From positions 14,983,001-15,047,000 of the forward strand of contig CM073325.1 of NCBI GenBank assembly GCA_037043015.1: a stretch of DNA of 64,000 bases, given 5' to 3'. Positions within the stretch are counted from its first letter, which is position 1, and every line of letters begins with the position of its first letter. The notes under the pieces were generated by a model. It had not been told where the DNA came from, made no database searches, and was given only the letters and a program-made list of their open reading frames with translations. The DNA is from Bryum argenteum. Lineage: Eukaryota; Streptophyta; Bryopsida; Bryales; Bryaceae. The translations under genes were made by a program, and so were the position numbers. Below, one piece after another: positions 47,450 through 59,749 of the stretch.

Positions 47450-48275
47450 GTCATTCTATGTATCATACGGATTACTGTAAATCAGTGTTACGAGCGTTTC
47501 TCGGGGGCAAGGGAGGGGTAAAGAGCCCCCTAATGCCAAGGATCAGGCTCCACGAGTACACAAGGGCTCAAGCCCCATTTTTGAATTCAAAAATTATCAA
47601 AAACAACCGTCGCGCGTCCAAATAAAAAATTTCCGGGATTCTTCGCAAAAAATCCCATTGGCTGATGGGGGCTCCGAGAAAAAACTCCAGTAGCACTCGT
47701 TCACGACCCCGTCTCGCATCATACGATGCGATAGTCCACATCAATGATTGCAAATGAATGAGGGGGCGAGCATGGTGGCCCATGTCCATCAGCGGCGAGA
47801 AAATATATACATATACATATATATCTGCAGTCACAAGGCTCATTGGGTGGCATGGCGCAATGAGCTTATCACAGGTACACACATCTATCATTTGTTGTTG
47901 CGAAAAGAAAAAGGAAACAAAAGTGGTAGCGAGGTAGCGAGCAAAATATTCAATGGCCGAAATAATGCTCCAAAGGCGCACCCGCCCTCGAAAAGCTAGC
48001 TATTGACGCTACAGTGATTGAGGTAAGGGGTTCATCTATTTTGATTCCCTTTGTGATTGAGTGTCCACATTGGAGTATCTTTTAATTTTCAACAAAAAGG
48101 TTGGAATAACTCTTTCAAGTTTGGTGAGAAAATGAAATTATCAATAAAAAGATAAAAAAATCTTTTTTCTCAAATTAAAACATATGTATATCGTTTGAGT
48201 TTGTCGAAAAAAATAAGGGAGTTTCTTTTCAAGCCTAACTTGTGCATTATGTTCTTCCTCTTTTCCTATTTTATT
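47450..48275. other. Intergenic DNA with a TA microsatellite
   Basis: ATATATACATATACATATATAT at ~47805-47825 is simple repeat. A 137-codon minus-strand frame at 47568-47981 is unassigned and lacks an ATG at its head. No gene supported. Confidence 0.3.
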
Positions 48276-48278
48276 TTT

Positions 48279-48554
48279 TTAACCCCTAAAGGTCCAAGAG
48301 AGCGGAAATTGCTTTTTGGAATTTCCGCAGGGAGAAAATTCATCCAACTTTGACCATTATAATCTCAAAATTGGAGAAAAATTAACGGTTCAAATTTGAC
48401 ATTCGAGAAAAGGGTCAAGTTAACTTCAAGATCCTACGGTTGGATCTTCTAATCAATGCTTAGATTGAGTTTCTTTGCACCTGAAGTAGAAGAAGGTTCT
48501 TTTTGATAATTTAAACAATTTTGTATCAAGGACCTTTAGGAGTTTAGGGGTTAA
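48279..48554. mobile_element. 276-bp TTAA-flanked element
   Basis: Left TTAACCCCTAAAGGTCC, right GGACCTTTAGGAGTTTAGGGGTTAA-type end (GGACCTTTAG then TTTAGGGG). TTAA both sides. Same family as the hosts at 40533 and 62381; non-coding. Confidence 0.78.
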
Positions 48555-48724
48555 TTTTTAAGGTGAAGTTCTTTTATTCTTTTCAAAATAAGATATGAAT
48601 CTCGTAGGCAGAAATAATCATTCTTCAATGCAAGTAATTTATATTTTTATCGGTGTTCTTCTCCAAATTTTCAAAAAAAAAAAAAAAAAAAAAAAAAAAA
48701 CAAACAGTGATTTACGGTTTCTCG

Positions 48725-48965
48725 TATGTTTGTGCCCACATTTCATGAAAAGTAATGGTTAGATACCAACCCCCTCTTATTTTGAACACTATGTTTGTTC
48801 CTACTTAATTACTAGTGCATAAGAAACAATGAACATAATTATGTTGCTCCTCGAAAGAATCTGAAAGTATTAGCACAACGGAGTTCACGAACCCCACCCG
48901 CCCACCATAGTTGGTTGAAACAAGGTTGTGAGCTAGAAGCCTCATTGATACTTTCCCATTAGATA
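48725..48965 (-). mobile_element. Degraded SINE copy
   Basis: TACTTAATTACTAGTGC, then CCCACCATAGTTGGTTG and TTGTGAGCTAGAAGCCTC, follow the order of the reversed SINE at 28126-28480. Many changes; borders uncertain. Confidence 0.5.
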
Positions 48966-49269
48966 ATATTTTAAAAAAAATTAAAAAAAAAAAAAAAAAC
49001 AAAAACAAAAACAAGATAAAGTCTTAACACGTTCTTCGAGTTATATTCTCTTGAAAAAAAATCAGAATACCAATACTTCTACTTTGTTTAGTGACTTCTA
49101 AACATTTTCTTAAACCTTTCACACCATATTCTGGTATTGTGTAAAAAGATTTCTAGAAAATTGAGGAGAACACCATATCCTTTTGGGGTTAGCGTAAATA
49201 AATTGCTTGTTCTACCTAAACTTGATGATATGCCCACGGGACATAACAAGTATAGTGTAGAACTACTAA

Positions 49270-49816
49270 GGGACGCTTTACATGGGGAGTCAAGGCCAAC
49301 AAATCTCCAAGCCAATTTACTCAAATTTTGAGTCCGATTTGCTCCACTGTCCACTTGGAGAACACATTAAACAATTAATAAAGTGGAGGCCAATTCCCCC
49401 CCCCCCCCCATGTGTGAAGCCATTGGGGCCGATTTCTAAAAGGAAAAACAAGGCCATGGGGCGAGTTTGTGTTATTATCTACATTCCATTCTATGGATTT
49501 GTTCACACTAAAGTATTTTAGCAAAATATTTTGATGAAAATCAAGAAACGGCCTTTAGGCCATGAATTTGCCTTCTATTCTTGTATCTCTCAACTTTTGG
49601 AGCACAGGCCATGTCATAACTTATCCTCCACCCATAACTTGTCCTCCACCCATAACTTGTCCTCCACCCATAACTTGTCCTCCACCCCATAAAATTGGCC
49701 TTGACTCCCCATGTAAAGCCCTTCAAGCCAATTTTAAGAATTCCACCAATCACAAAAGAGGATTTGGCCATGAATTGGCCCTCATCAATGGCTTGACCCC
49801 TCGTGTAAAGCAGCCC
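49270..49816. mobile_element. 547-bp PIF/Harbinger-like MITE (copy B)
   Basis: TAA flanks at 49267-69 and 49817-19. Ends GGGACGCTTTACATGGGGAG and CTCGTGTAAAGCAGCCC. Interior is the reverse complement of 21729-22221. A ~9-base C run lies at 49397-49409. Confidence 0.75.
49617..49688. repeat. Four-unit 18-bp minisatellite inside the Harbinger-like MITE
   Basis: Units of CATAACTTGTCCTCCACC repeat four times (the first with TATCC). The sister MITE has the unit once (reverse complement near 21878), so the expansion happened in this copy. Confidence 0.88.
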
Positions 49817-49819
49817 TAA

Positions 49820-50610
49820 CTCCTATCCGGGTAGAAACTATAAATCATTCCTAGACAAAAGTGAATCCAAACAAAATCACATAGACTCTTATGATTGATT
49901 TAAAACCTAGGTTTCAATTATCATTCTAGCTAGCAAATGATATAAAAGACGCCTTTAAAGTAAATACGCATAATATACACATGTCGTATATAATTGTACA
50001 AATACACATGTTGTATATAATAATTGTACAAATACATGATTGTGGAAAAGTAATACTTGATCCTCTGGTAGCCAGAATATGAGGGTACACTGACCTGGGT
50101 GGAAAATCTGGGCCTGCAAAGGAAAGAGATGTGAAGACTGCTGCCCCTGCTGTCCCTGCTGCCCTGGTGCTGCCCCTTCTGCCCCTGGTGCTGCCCTGAC
50201 TGCCCCTGGTGCTGCTGCTGTGGTTACTTTTACTTAAGGACTTACAATGGTACTTTGATGTTTATTTACTGGAGGAGGTCATAAGGGAGGACAAATGACA
50301 AAATGTCAGTGGGATGAGGTTATGTTGCATATTCTGGTGGGGATCTCTTGTCAGCCCCCTTTCAATTTGTGTGTGTAGAATCATCATCATCATTTTTATC
50401 AGTGAAAATTACATAATTTGGATAGAATCCAATGATAATATTATCATTAGAATAATCCACTAGAATATCATTTTTTTATTTTTTTATTTTTTTTTCTTTT
50501 TAATTTTTTATTCATCACATGTCAAATCTCACCCAAGAAGTGATCAAATATGTGTAAAGTTGCAATAGAAAAGTGGTTGGCGTATACTAGCCACTATACC
50601 AACGAGTACA
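49820..50610. other. Intergenic DNA with a CTGCCC-rich tract
   Basis: 50130-50222 is an imperfect repeat of CTGCCCCTG/GTGCTGCC. A ~28-bp duplication (GTATATAATTGTACAAATAC) lies at ~49980-50036. No gene recognised. Confidence 0.4.
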
Positions 50611-50613
50611 TTC

Positions 50614-51512
50614 TTAACCCTTAACCCCTAAAGGCCCGAGGGGTTTGAAGAAAAACTTAAATGTGTTATAAAATATGAATTCGGTAACCCTTATGAAGTA
50701 GCGCTCCAAAGATAGTATAAAGACCTTAAACCCTAAATTAGATCTATACGGTTAAATTTCCTAAAATAAGTAAGATTTCTTTAATAATGAAATAAAGAGA
50801 GTAAAACTTTGAAAATCAATATAAAATGTAATTTCTATTATTAGTAATTGAAAATTGCTATGATTGGCTAAAATCACATATTATAGAATAAACTGAAGAG
50901 AGGCCACAAGTAACCTATGAGGAACCTTATTAGTTTCCCAAAATAGTAAGTTTTCTTACACTAACAAAACTTTGCCCTGTTTGTGTTTGAAGGCTTATTA
51001 TGAACAATCTATGAATCCAAACAGAGTTCTGTAAATTGGATGTGGTTCCCAACTTACCAAACTTTTGGAATGTTAAAAAAAAATCCAAAAGAAAACTTTT
51101 TTTTATCCAGGTACAGCTCCTCAAAAATCGGGATCGACCATAAAATGGTCGATTGGGCTCTTAGGGGTTAAATGCCCAAGAGAGCCCGAGGGGCTCTTTT
51201 CCAACAGAGTAGTTCTCATTGTAATGAACTTTTCACTTATATTTTGATGTCAAATTGGTCACCTTCTTGCGATGTATTCAAAAAGTGAAATTTTACAGTT
51301 TAAATGAGAATTTGTATGAGTGATTTTGTGCTTTGAAAGGATTGTGGTAGGTAGGTTGGGGTTGTACATAACCTTGTAGGAGGTTGCAAGCTCATCATTG
51401 ATTGGTTTACTCATGATGCCCAAGTTCAAAACGTGCTCTATTCATGATGCCCTAGTCCAAAAGATGTTGTGATTCAATTTTGGGCTGCCCATTTCAAGCG
51501 TCTAAGGGTTAA
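50614..51512. mobile_element. Outer TTAA-family element split by an insertion in its own end
   Basis: With 50621-51167 removed, the left end reads TTAACCC-TTAA-ATGCCCAAG, the standard terminal repeat, and the right end is AGCGTCTAAGGGTTAA. Body includes GCCCGAGGGGCTC and ACTTTTCACTTATATTTTGA, shared with the element at 52080. Confidence 0.7.
50621..51171. mobile_element. Inner TTAA-family element nested in another's terminal repeat
   Basis: TTAACCCCTAAAGGCCCGAG at the left, GGGCTCTTAGGGGTTAA at the right; 551 bp including both TTAA copies; AT-rich, non-coding. Confidence 0.75.
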
Positions 51513-52079
51513 TCCCTTAAGGAGAAGCTCTACACTGCCCTCTAAGACGGTCATCTCTTGAATATGAGATTATTTATTTTATTTTTTTTAAAAAATATTT
51601 TTAAAAATATATATATTCAATTTTGAAAAATCAAATCGTAAGATCTTGGTTATAACTGTCTAATTAGTCTACCCACCAATTTTTGATCAGTTTTTCAACG
51701 TACGGGTCTTGAGTCCTTTACAGTCAAATTTTCAAGATTTTGCAAAAATAAAAAATAAAAAATGATTTTAAAGCTAATTGACAACAATGTGGTCGATTTT
51801 GACTCTTGGGGGGTTGTTAGCAATTTTACACCCACCTCGTGGGGGTGTAAACGGCCACTATGGGGTGTACTCGTGTAGTATACTCAAACCACTTAGTTAC
51901 CAGTGAAATAAATGATAGTGTTGTAAAGACAATCAAGTTCTAAAAATAAGAGGAATATACGATTTTTCTTCAGGGAGTATTAAGCTGGTAAATGTACTTA
52001 AATAAGGCCTTTTCATGCCATGAGCGCATAAGTGCACTGTTTCCACCATGCTAAAAGACTCATTCCACCAATACCTTCA

Positions 52080-52425
52080 TTAACCCTTAACCCTTAAAGG
52101 TCTGAGAGTGCCGTGGCGACCAGTAGAATACGGTGTATTTTGGTTGCATTTGGAGTGAATGCACACCTTTAATGGGTTTGAGTTCAAAGAAGAAGTTGAC
52201 ATTTGAATTAATGCGGTTCTAGTGAGCTATTACGATTTCAGTTTAGAGTTTCTTGTTGGTAGCAAATTCTAATTATACGACAACGTACATACTATCCACA
52301 AGGGACTTTTAAGGGTTAAACGCCCAAGTAACCCCAAGGGGCTTGATTCCAACAAAATCTTCTCTGCACCTCTCACTGTACTCAACTTTTCACTTATATT
52401 TTGATGTCAACCTGGTCACCTTCAC
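52080..52425. mobile_element. Second outer TTAA-family element, right side not found
   Basis: Left end is TTAACCC followed, after the inner element, by TTAAACGCCCAAGTAACCCC and ACTTTTCACTTATATTTTGA, as in the element at 50614. The right terminus is missing. A ~35-bp stretch with CTAAAAGACTC and TTCCAC appears both just left of it (~52050) and at ~52430. Confidence 0.6.
52087..52319. mobile_element. 233-bp inner TTAA element nested in another's terminal repeat
   Basis: Ends TTAACCCTTAAAGGTC and GACTTTTAAGGGTTAA; interior unrelated to the inner element at 50621, so the two nestings are separate events. Confidence 0.72.
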
Positions 52426-53090
52426 CAAGCTAAAAGACTCGTTCCACTAATATTTCCATCAAGCTTGGCGAAATAAGACACCCTCGATGAAAATACCACA
52501 ATTTTGTGCGGAGATATTCTTGCACCGAATCCGTACACCAAGTTACTTGATGGTCAAGATTTCCAGATTTTGTACTTTCAAGCTGAAAGAGAACAATTTC
52601 GCAAGTCTTCATTGCATGCGTAATGGCTTTATCCAGACTCCTTCAATTTCATGTTGGGCTTTCAATTTTTTCAATCCATGGTGGACCAACAATAGCAAAA
52701 AAAGATGGCAACAAAAGTATGAACGCACCCTCTACACCCAATAATTTGGCAAACCCATGTGGACTTTGTGGTATGCTTTTTTCCCACTATAATTGTTGCT
52801 TGTTGAGGTGGCCCCTTCCTTGCTTGCTAGCTTGTTGAGGAATTTTATTGCAATTGGATATAGAGTGTGTTGCAAAAAGCTATAGAGGCTTTTCCTTTCA
52901 ATGATAGAAATGGCACAAGGAACATGTTTGTGATTAATTGTTTGAGTCTTGATTTGAGTAAGGAATTAATTTGGGAGCTAAGAGTACAAAGTATTGGTTG
53001 TCAATGAGAATTTTCGCGCATACAAGCCTATTTCCCTCCCATTGTTCATGTACTCTTGTCTAGGGGATTATTTTGTGGAGTACTAAGCGA

Positions 53091-53271
53091 GAAGAAGGAG
53101 AAGAAGAAGAAGAGAAACTCCAACCTTCAACCTATTTAGTGGTCGGCGTTAATAGAGTGTTTGTTTGACGTGTCCTTGGATGTATGTCCAGGGGTCATCA
53201 TATTAATGGCGGGAGTACTAACCCCTCTCGGGGTGAACATTATGCTAGTTCCTTCCTAGCCACTTTCGGAA
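53091..53271 (-). mobile_element. 5'-truncated SINE
   Basis: A GAAGAAGAAG tail, GAGAAACTCCAACC, ATAGAGTGTTTGTTTGAC and CTAACCCCTCTCGGGGTGAAC match the reversed SINE at 28126 and break off in the middle of the body. Degraded relatives lie at ~32005-32080, 49185-49265 and 54270-54370. Confidence 0.7.
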
Positions 53272-56079
53272 AACTAAACCCGTTTTCATGCACATATCTC
53301 ATAATTTATGCTATTAATAGCCTACTAGTGTATCGAGTTCAAACTTCTACAAGTGAGGATTCTTGGTATTTGCAAAGCACATAAAAACCCAAAATTCAAT
53401 GGCAATTTTCTTTTTTATAGAAACATCATGATCAAACACATCACTTTGACATATGTCGCAAAATTGTACATCTCGTCATGTCAAAAACCTTCGTAACTCT
53501 CCAAAGATAAACTCCGCCAAGTGACTTGCTACTTTGAAAAAGAAAAAGAAAAAGAAAAAATCAAAAAGAAAAAGAAAAAGAAAACTTTCTAGAGATACTT
53601 ACTAAATGCATAAAAACCTCATTATAAATGGAAATAAAGAAACAATAATCCCTTTAAAAAAAGGGTAATTTTGACTCTTTCATAAAGCACGGTCATAAGC
53701 ACCGTCCATAATTAATGCGCCCCTAATAAGAGACATTATGCGTCGGCGGGGGTGGACATTACATACGTTTCCTTCACTCGGTGGGCAAATAGAAATAATT
53801 TAATTAAAGAAATATCTGAACATCGAATACTCTAGCAAATGAGGTTCAAGCCAATCAAATCCCCCTCCCCAAGGTGACCCACATGATTACTAACTAAAGA
53901 AGCCCAAAAAGAGTTGTATAAATAATTGAACCGCCTCATGGAATACAAAAAAGAGAAAAAAGATTCCCATTCCCTCACTTTGGAATTGTTTGTTTTTGTA
54001 AACACCCCCTTTCAAATTGGTCCGACACAACCACCCCCCCTTCCCTCCCTTTTCTCCTCGTTTGGGGGTGCCTTTGTCTCCTCGTTGTTTTAACGACTTT
54101 GGGACACTCTTGAATTTTCAAATCTCGTTAAAACATTAAAAATAAATGTTTCTTTTTAAGTGTTGATTAAGCGAGAGTTTTAGTTTTTAATTTTTGTAAC
54201 CAATAAAATGTATTGATCGATTGAGAGAAATTCCATCATAAAGAAAAGACATGAGAGTTGTAACGATTAGCGTGAATATTCGACATATCCCGTGATGGTA
54301 TTTTTGGCATGACACAACAATAATGATATAGGACTACTTACTAACCCCTCTCAAGGTGGACATTGTTTTTAATTTTATATGATCTTTCATGAATCAATGC
54401 AACATAGCTACTTGAGAGTTTTCAGATTTTGTATCATTGTGCTTGTATTACTCTTTATATGGTTTGGTCTTCAACATTTGCTTCATAAAGGGTGGAGGCT
54501 TAAATGGGAGTACGTTGATAATTAAGTACAAATGCATGTTTTGGGTTTGGTTATAACAAAGGTGTGTAGAAAATCATTTGTTCAAGGAGCGGGAAATGTG
54601 TTGTAGTATCTCTTTCACATGTCTAAAAAATATGAACAAATGTAGAATCTTAGCTACGAAGCCCATGCACTATTGGAAAGAGAGTCAATTTCCACCATGA
54701 TTCCTACCAAGCTGGATGGAAGGAAACACATCTAGAGAAAATCCTGATGGTGATTTTTGTAGAAATTGACCCTCTTTCTAGTTGTTATGTAACTTGAATG
54801 TATGGAAATGTACCTCAACTTCGAGAAGGTTTGAGCCAATTGTAACATGACTTTTGACTTTTACAATGAATCATCCTTAAAGTAAATAGATTTGAAACAA
54901 AAATATATGCAAAACCTTTAGGATGCTCTAACAATTCTATTTTCAATGAGTAAAAATTATAAATAATCTTAATGACCACTTGGGCCTTTGTTTACTTTAG
55001 AGGTGGTATTGTTGGATAGTATCAATAAAAGGATGTGATTATAATATTTTGGAAGTTGTATTATCTATTTCCCCCTTCATTTAATCAATACCTCTTCTGT
55101 AAATTGCTAAAACTCATGGATGATCACATATAAACGTTTCCACTTCAAAGCATGGCCACCCATCAAGTGAACTGCCCACTCGATCCGGATTCAAGTCTTG
55201 TCTGCACTTTTTTGTCGTCAACCCTTTCACGTCCCACCTATGCGTGCAATGCAATCCTTTCGTTATGCTTCAATAGGCGTGTCAAATCTAGCCCCCGTCT
55301 CAATGCCTCAACCAATCATGTAAAACTGTGAAAGGACTTTAAATTACACGAATTACATGAGGGGGCACTCACTAGTTCTGGCATCTTGGGAGCGTGCGGT
55401 ATCCCCCTCTCTGAGGCACGCACGCAATTGCTCCCATTTCTAGGACCTCACTGCTACACTCCTACACTCCTAGAGCATTTACAATTTTGAACCATGTATG
55501 ATAACAATTTCTACCTAAGTTGATTTCATTTCAATACAAAATACCAATATACAATTCCAATACATTGTACTAGTATAAATTTCAACATAGTAAAGCGGTA
55601 TAATTTTCTATTTTTATTTAACCAATTAATGATACCGGTAAACATTTCAAAAGAGGTTTGGTACACGAAAGGACAACACTTTGCAAGAATATTCCCACTC
55701 TTATTATTAGTATTATTATTTAAAAGAATATTTTGGCATGGGGTATTATTGAATTGATTTGCACACTTCAATCCGTACATGACAGGCTGGCATTGCATTC
55801 GCTTTCATATTTTTCTTTGATGTAGTCCCAAACTCCCTTGGTCCTACCCACTTCATATTCTATTTATCACATTCAAATCTCTTTCTCCTTCTAAAAATAA
55901 AATAAATAAAAAATCTAAAGAAATAAAAAATAAAAAATTCTTAAACTATTAGTGTTTTATTGATTTTTAACCATAGGTTGTGTTGAAAGTACTAAACCAC
56001 AAATTAAATCACTTGACACCAAGGTATTGAACTTGAGGTTCAAGAACAATAACATGTGAATGTCAAGGCATTTTCTTGC
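53272..56079. other. Intergenic DNA
   Basis: Contains an AAAAAG microsatellite (53536-53582) and an imperfect inverted repeat with AAAGAG(A/G)GTCAATTTC arms at 54676-54779, probably a small unassigned MITE. No gene supported. Confidence 0.4.
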
Positions 56080-56380
56080 TTAACCCCTAAAGTTGAAAGC
56101 CCCCAAAACTGCCAAACGCCCTTAAAACCACCCTTTTTTTGATGCAAGATGAAAAATTTCAACTTTTGATAGAATCTCAAGTATGTAAGCCTAAGATCTT
56201 GTACCTAACTTGTGTGTACCAAATCTCAAATTCTAATTCTATACCAGTTGTGAGATCGTAACATTCAAAGTTGAAATAATAGTTTTTTTTTACTTGTTGC
56301 AAAATACGTTCGAGCCCAAAAAATATATTTTAAGAGTAAATTTGAATTGCAAATCCGGACAAATGTAGGGGCTAGATAAA
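56080..56380. mobile_element. Probable TTAA-family element, left end only clear
   Basis: Begins TTAACCCCTAAAGTTGAAAG; a possible eroded right end is GTAGGGGCTAGATAA (~56366). Body related to 29520-30360. Confidence 0.45.
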
Positions 56381-56677
56381 CCACAAACCCTAAACAAAAG
56401 TCTACCTACTCAAGAGTTCATAACCCATCATGAAGATCTCACAACATGACATCATCATCTCCAAAGACTTGAAGCCCACATTTAAGCACAATTACCGAGA
56501 TAGATTCTACGTAAATGAGCCACACAAACACACTTTTATTTCAAGATGGGTAGCGTCAATAATTAAAATTTTGTAGCAAAACAAAGCAAAGCAAAGACCT
56601 AGTACAAGACAATTATTTTAGACGAGCCTTTTTGAAAATCAAAGAATCGAAAGTGGGTCCCCTCCCCCCTCCCCCAA

Positions 56678-56720
56678 CCCCCAAAGCAAGCCCCCAAAGC
56701 AAGCCCCCAAAGCAAGCAAT
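56678..56720. repeat. Three-unit 13-bp repeat
   Basis: CCCCCAAAGCAAG repeated three times in tandem. Confidence 0.85.
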
Positions 56721-57235
56721 GACCATTGTTCGGATTAGAAGGCAGGTTCTATGTGGTTTGTGGTATGGGCACATTTCCCCATACCCTCGTGATTATTCAC
56801 ATGCACGGACAAAGTCATACAAAAAGGGAATCGGTATGGTTTTTTTTTTTTTTTGTTTCCATGGGATGCTTAGGACCATGGAACAAAGTGCCCCCCCCAA
56901 TATTTTGATTCTAAAGGATTCACATACATGCATCAATCCAATCAATCTCCTTGGTGGGTGCGGAATCAAAGGTGTTTGATCAAAAGCTAAGAATAAGAAA
57001 AAGAGACGAGAATACTCGCTCAAAATCATGGTTGGAATGTGTCTTTAATCATCAACACTAAATTGGGCTTGGATTGATGTAAGCCTCTCATGCTCTTAAG
57101 ACCCTTTCCCATGTCCATGAATAATTGGTACAATATTTCCAAGAATGGCTCGAATTAGTAGCACTACGTCCAATGGGCTCTTTATTTATACATGCGGGTT
57201 TGGGTTGATTAAGCAAAGTGGGTTTGTAATCAAGA

Positions 57236-57605
57236 AACAAAGGTCGTCTACCTTAGAGTGCCAAATTGAGTTTTGAAGGTTACAAGGAGTATGCTCTTTT
57301 TATGTCATTTTGTCCTTCTTGACCCGGACACATTTTGATGATATATGAGGATATATATATTGCAAATTTGGGCAAATATCAACATGCCCTAATAGCGTTT
57401 TTCAACTTTGAGAGTGAATTACGTTTGAAAATATGAACAAAGGTCATATATGATAGAGTGCCAAATTGAGTTTCAAAGGTTACTTCTCTCATGACAAGGA
57501 CTAGGCTCTTCCTATGTCATTTTGTCCTTGTTGACCCGAGACACATTTAGATAATATACGAGGATATATTATGCAAATTTGGGCAGATCTCAACATGCTC
57601 TAATA
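57236..57605. repeat. Two ~200-bp tandem units, the second split by a LINE
   Basis: GAGTGCCAAATTGAGTTT recurs at 57256 and 57456. The second unit continues after the LINE at 59750 with TTGAGAGTGAATTTGGTTTG, the counterpart of TTGAGAGTGAATTACGTTTG in unit one. Confidence 0.85.
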
Positions 57606-57618
57606 GCGTTGTCCAACT

Positions 57619-59736
57619 CTTTTCTTCTTCTTTCTTTTCTTTTTTTTTTTTTTTTTTTTTTTTTTTGAGTCAAATGGTGGATTTCCATTGCAAGAAAGAA
57701 AATGAACACCGATGCAGAACCTAGTCCGGATTTCCAGATTGGCGAGTGACAAATTTAGGGATTTTAAAATAGTTCCTAACCTGGAGCTTGTACCTAACCT
57801 GAAACTTGAAACTAAAACCTGAGCGAGCTACTGAAGAGAGATCGGGGCAGAGAGGTCGGGCTGATGGTTAGGACAAGTGCCTGCGATGGGTTAGAAGTCC
57901 AATACTTGGGAAGCTATAGGAAGCTGCCTGTGGGTGGGCGGGTATATTGCCAGTGAGGAATGTCATGCCGTATTGTACAGAAAGTGTCGTTGCGGCACCA
58001 TTGGCGTTGGAAAGTCTGATTCGATGTCGCCCCTGCCACCGGTAGACTCCGTTCGAGGGTGCGGACTCTGAGCCAGGCGGACCTGGCTAAATCAAGGAAT
58101 GCATCCCAGAGGGCCCTCTCTAATTGTTCCCGTGGCCAACGTATTCCGTTGAAGACATTGTTGTTTCTCCTGATCCATATCAGCCACAAGGTTGAACCTC
58201 GTAGGAGCGACCATATGCTTTGCCCTTGAATGAGGTTTGACGGGAGGTCGAAGCCTAAAAGGCATTGCTGCCATGTGAGTCTCGCTTGCGGGGTTGTATC
58301 ATAAGGAATTTCTAGCATCTTGAAAAGGACCGAGGTGGTGAAATCCCAGGCATAAGTGGCAGCTGAACAGTCGTAGAAGGCATGTACCAGCGTCTCAGGC
58401 ATGTCGTGAGAGCAGCAAGTACATATATCTGAAAGAGTGGGATGAGCCACTCGCCTCCACTTGTTGACTGCGATTGCGCAATGAAAGAAACTCCAAATAA
58501 AAGCCGCTTCCTTACGAGGCCGTCCAGGTCGCCACACCTCCTTCTAATTGGGGACAAATGGTTGTGGAACCAAATCTCTCCACTTGGAGTGAATCGAGAG
58601 GCTGAGGGATTCCCTGGGAGACCGCCATTGACGACCAGCACGAGCCGTGTAAGCATAGAAAGCTTCGCCTGGTCTCCAGAGCCACCGCCCGGATCAAAAG
58701 TGAGTGAGTGTGGGAGCAAGGTACTTCGAGAGCTTTGGTACGTAATCCTCGGCTTCTTCTCACCGAGACTACCCGTACTCGGAGAAGGAGGCCTCGGAGC
58801 GTGTTGGGTCGAGCTCGATCCTGGAGGAGGAGGAGGGAGCGCGACTGACTGCTAACTATGAAAAGTGGCACCTGGTGAGGTGGCTCAACCAGGCGGGACT
58901 CCCAATGAAGTGGAGGGCAAAAGCCAGTTTGCGTGAAAAAGAGTACGTGAGGCAGTGGAGAAGTGGCAGTTTCGAAGACCCCAAGCCATTCGTCTGGACG
59001 AGATTGAGTGCGAGTGGCAGTCTCCAGTGTGATCCACTCCCGCGGTAGGCGGACAAAGAATTGCTCAATGGCAGCCCTTTCGGTGTCCTGCAATCCAAAA
59101 CTGGCTTGTAGTTGCGTCCATGATTGCTGTGAGAGAGTGTTCGGAATGCACATGTCCCGAAGATGATTGAGTCCACGCCGAGCCAATTGGCGAGCCCTGC
59201 GGACTTCGAATCCAAAGTTTGCTCCGATGTAGGTGGCTGACCACCACAGGTTGGTATTCTGCACTTCTTCGAAGGAAGTTGGCGGGACTGCATCGATCAG
59301 AGGAGTCAATCTGCGCCATGAGGAGATGAGCTTGTTCCAGAAAGGTGAGCCGAGTGGGGCAGAGAATTTGTGGAGGAAGGCTTAATGCAGGCTGCGTGGC
59401 CAGGCTCCAGAGGCCGGTGGTTGGATCGCTGAGAGTTTGTGGCGTAGCAAGAGGTGTAGTGGGGATTGATCAGGCACCAATGCCTTGATCACCCACTTTC
59501 CCATCAAGGCTATCAGGGCTTCTTCGGGATCGATGATACCTAGGCCTCCCACTTTTTTGGATGCACAACAGTCGCTCCATCGTACTCTCGCTCACGCTTT
59601 TTCTTCATTCCCTGCCCAAAGATAGTTGCGAAGAGAGGCCTTGATTTGTCGGATGATTTTGGTGGAGCCGCCCCAAATGCTGATGAAGTACCAGAGAGTT
59701 GACAGAAGGACCGAATTCACGACAACAGCACGGGCT
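57619..59736 (-). mobile_element. 5'-truncated LINE (L1-type, RT C-terminus plus zf-RVT), decayed
   Basis: Target duplication GCGTTGTCCAACT is perfect at 57606-57618 and 59737-59749. On the minus strand the element ends in an A-rich tail (57619-57666). It begins inside the reverse transcriptase C-terminal region (AARAVVVNSVLLSTLWYFIS at ~59735-59676; LRNYLWAGNE) and continues to GGLGIIDPEEALIALMGKWV. Near the 3' end is a zf-RVT region (RKEAAFIWSFFHCAIAVNKW, then C-T-C-C, ETLVH and F-Y-D-C) at ~58520-58350. At least two in-frame stops (~59591, ~59385) and frame changes between 59309 and 57914 show it is inactive. No ORF1, endonuclease or RT catalytic core is present. Confidence 0.9.
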
Positions 59737-59749
59737 GCGTTGTCCAACT

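Noticed and set aside
47568-47981. 137-codon minus-strand frame
   Set aside because: No ATG at its head, crosses a TA microsatellite, no recognisable domain.
48669-48701. Poly(A) run as the tail of a processed pseudogene
   Set aside because: No gene-like sequence or target duplication next to it.
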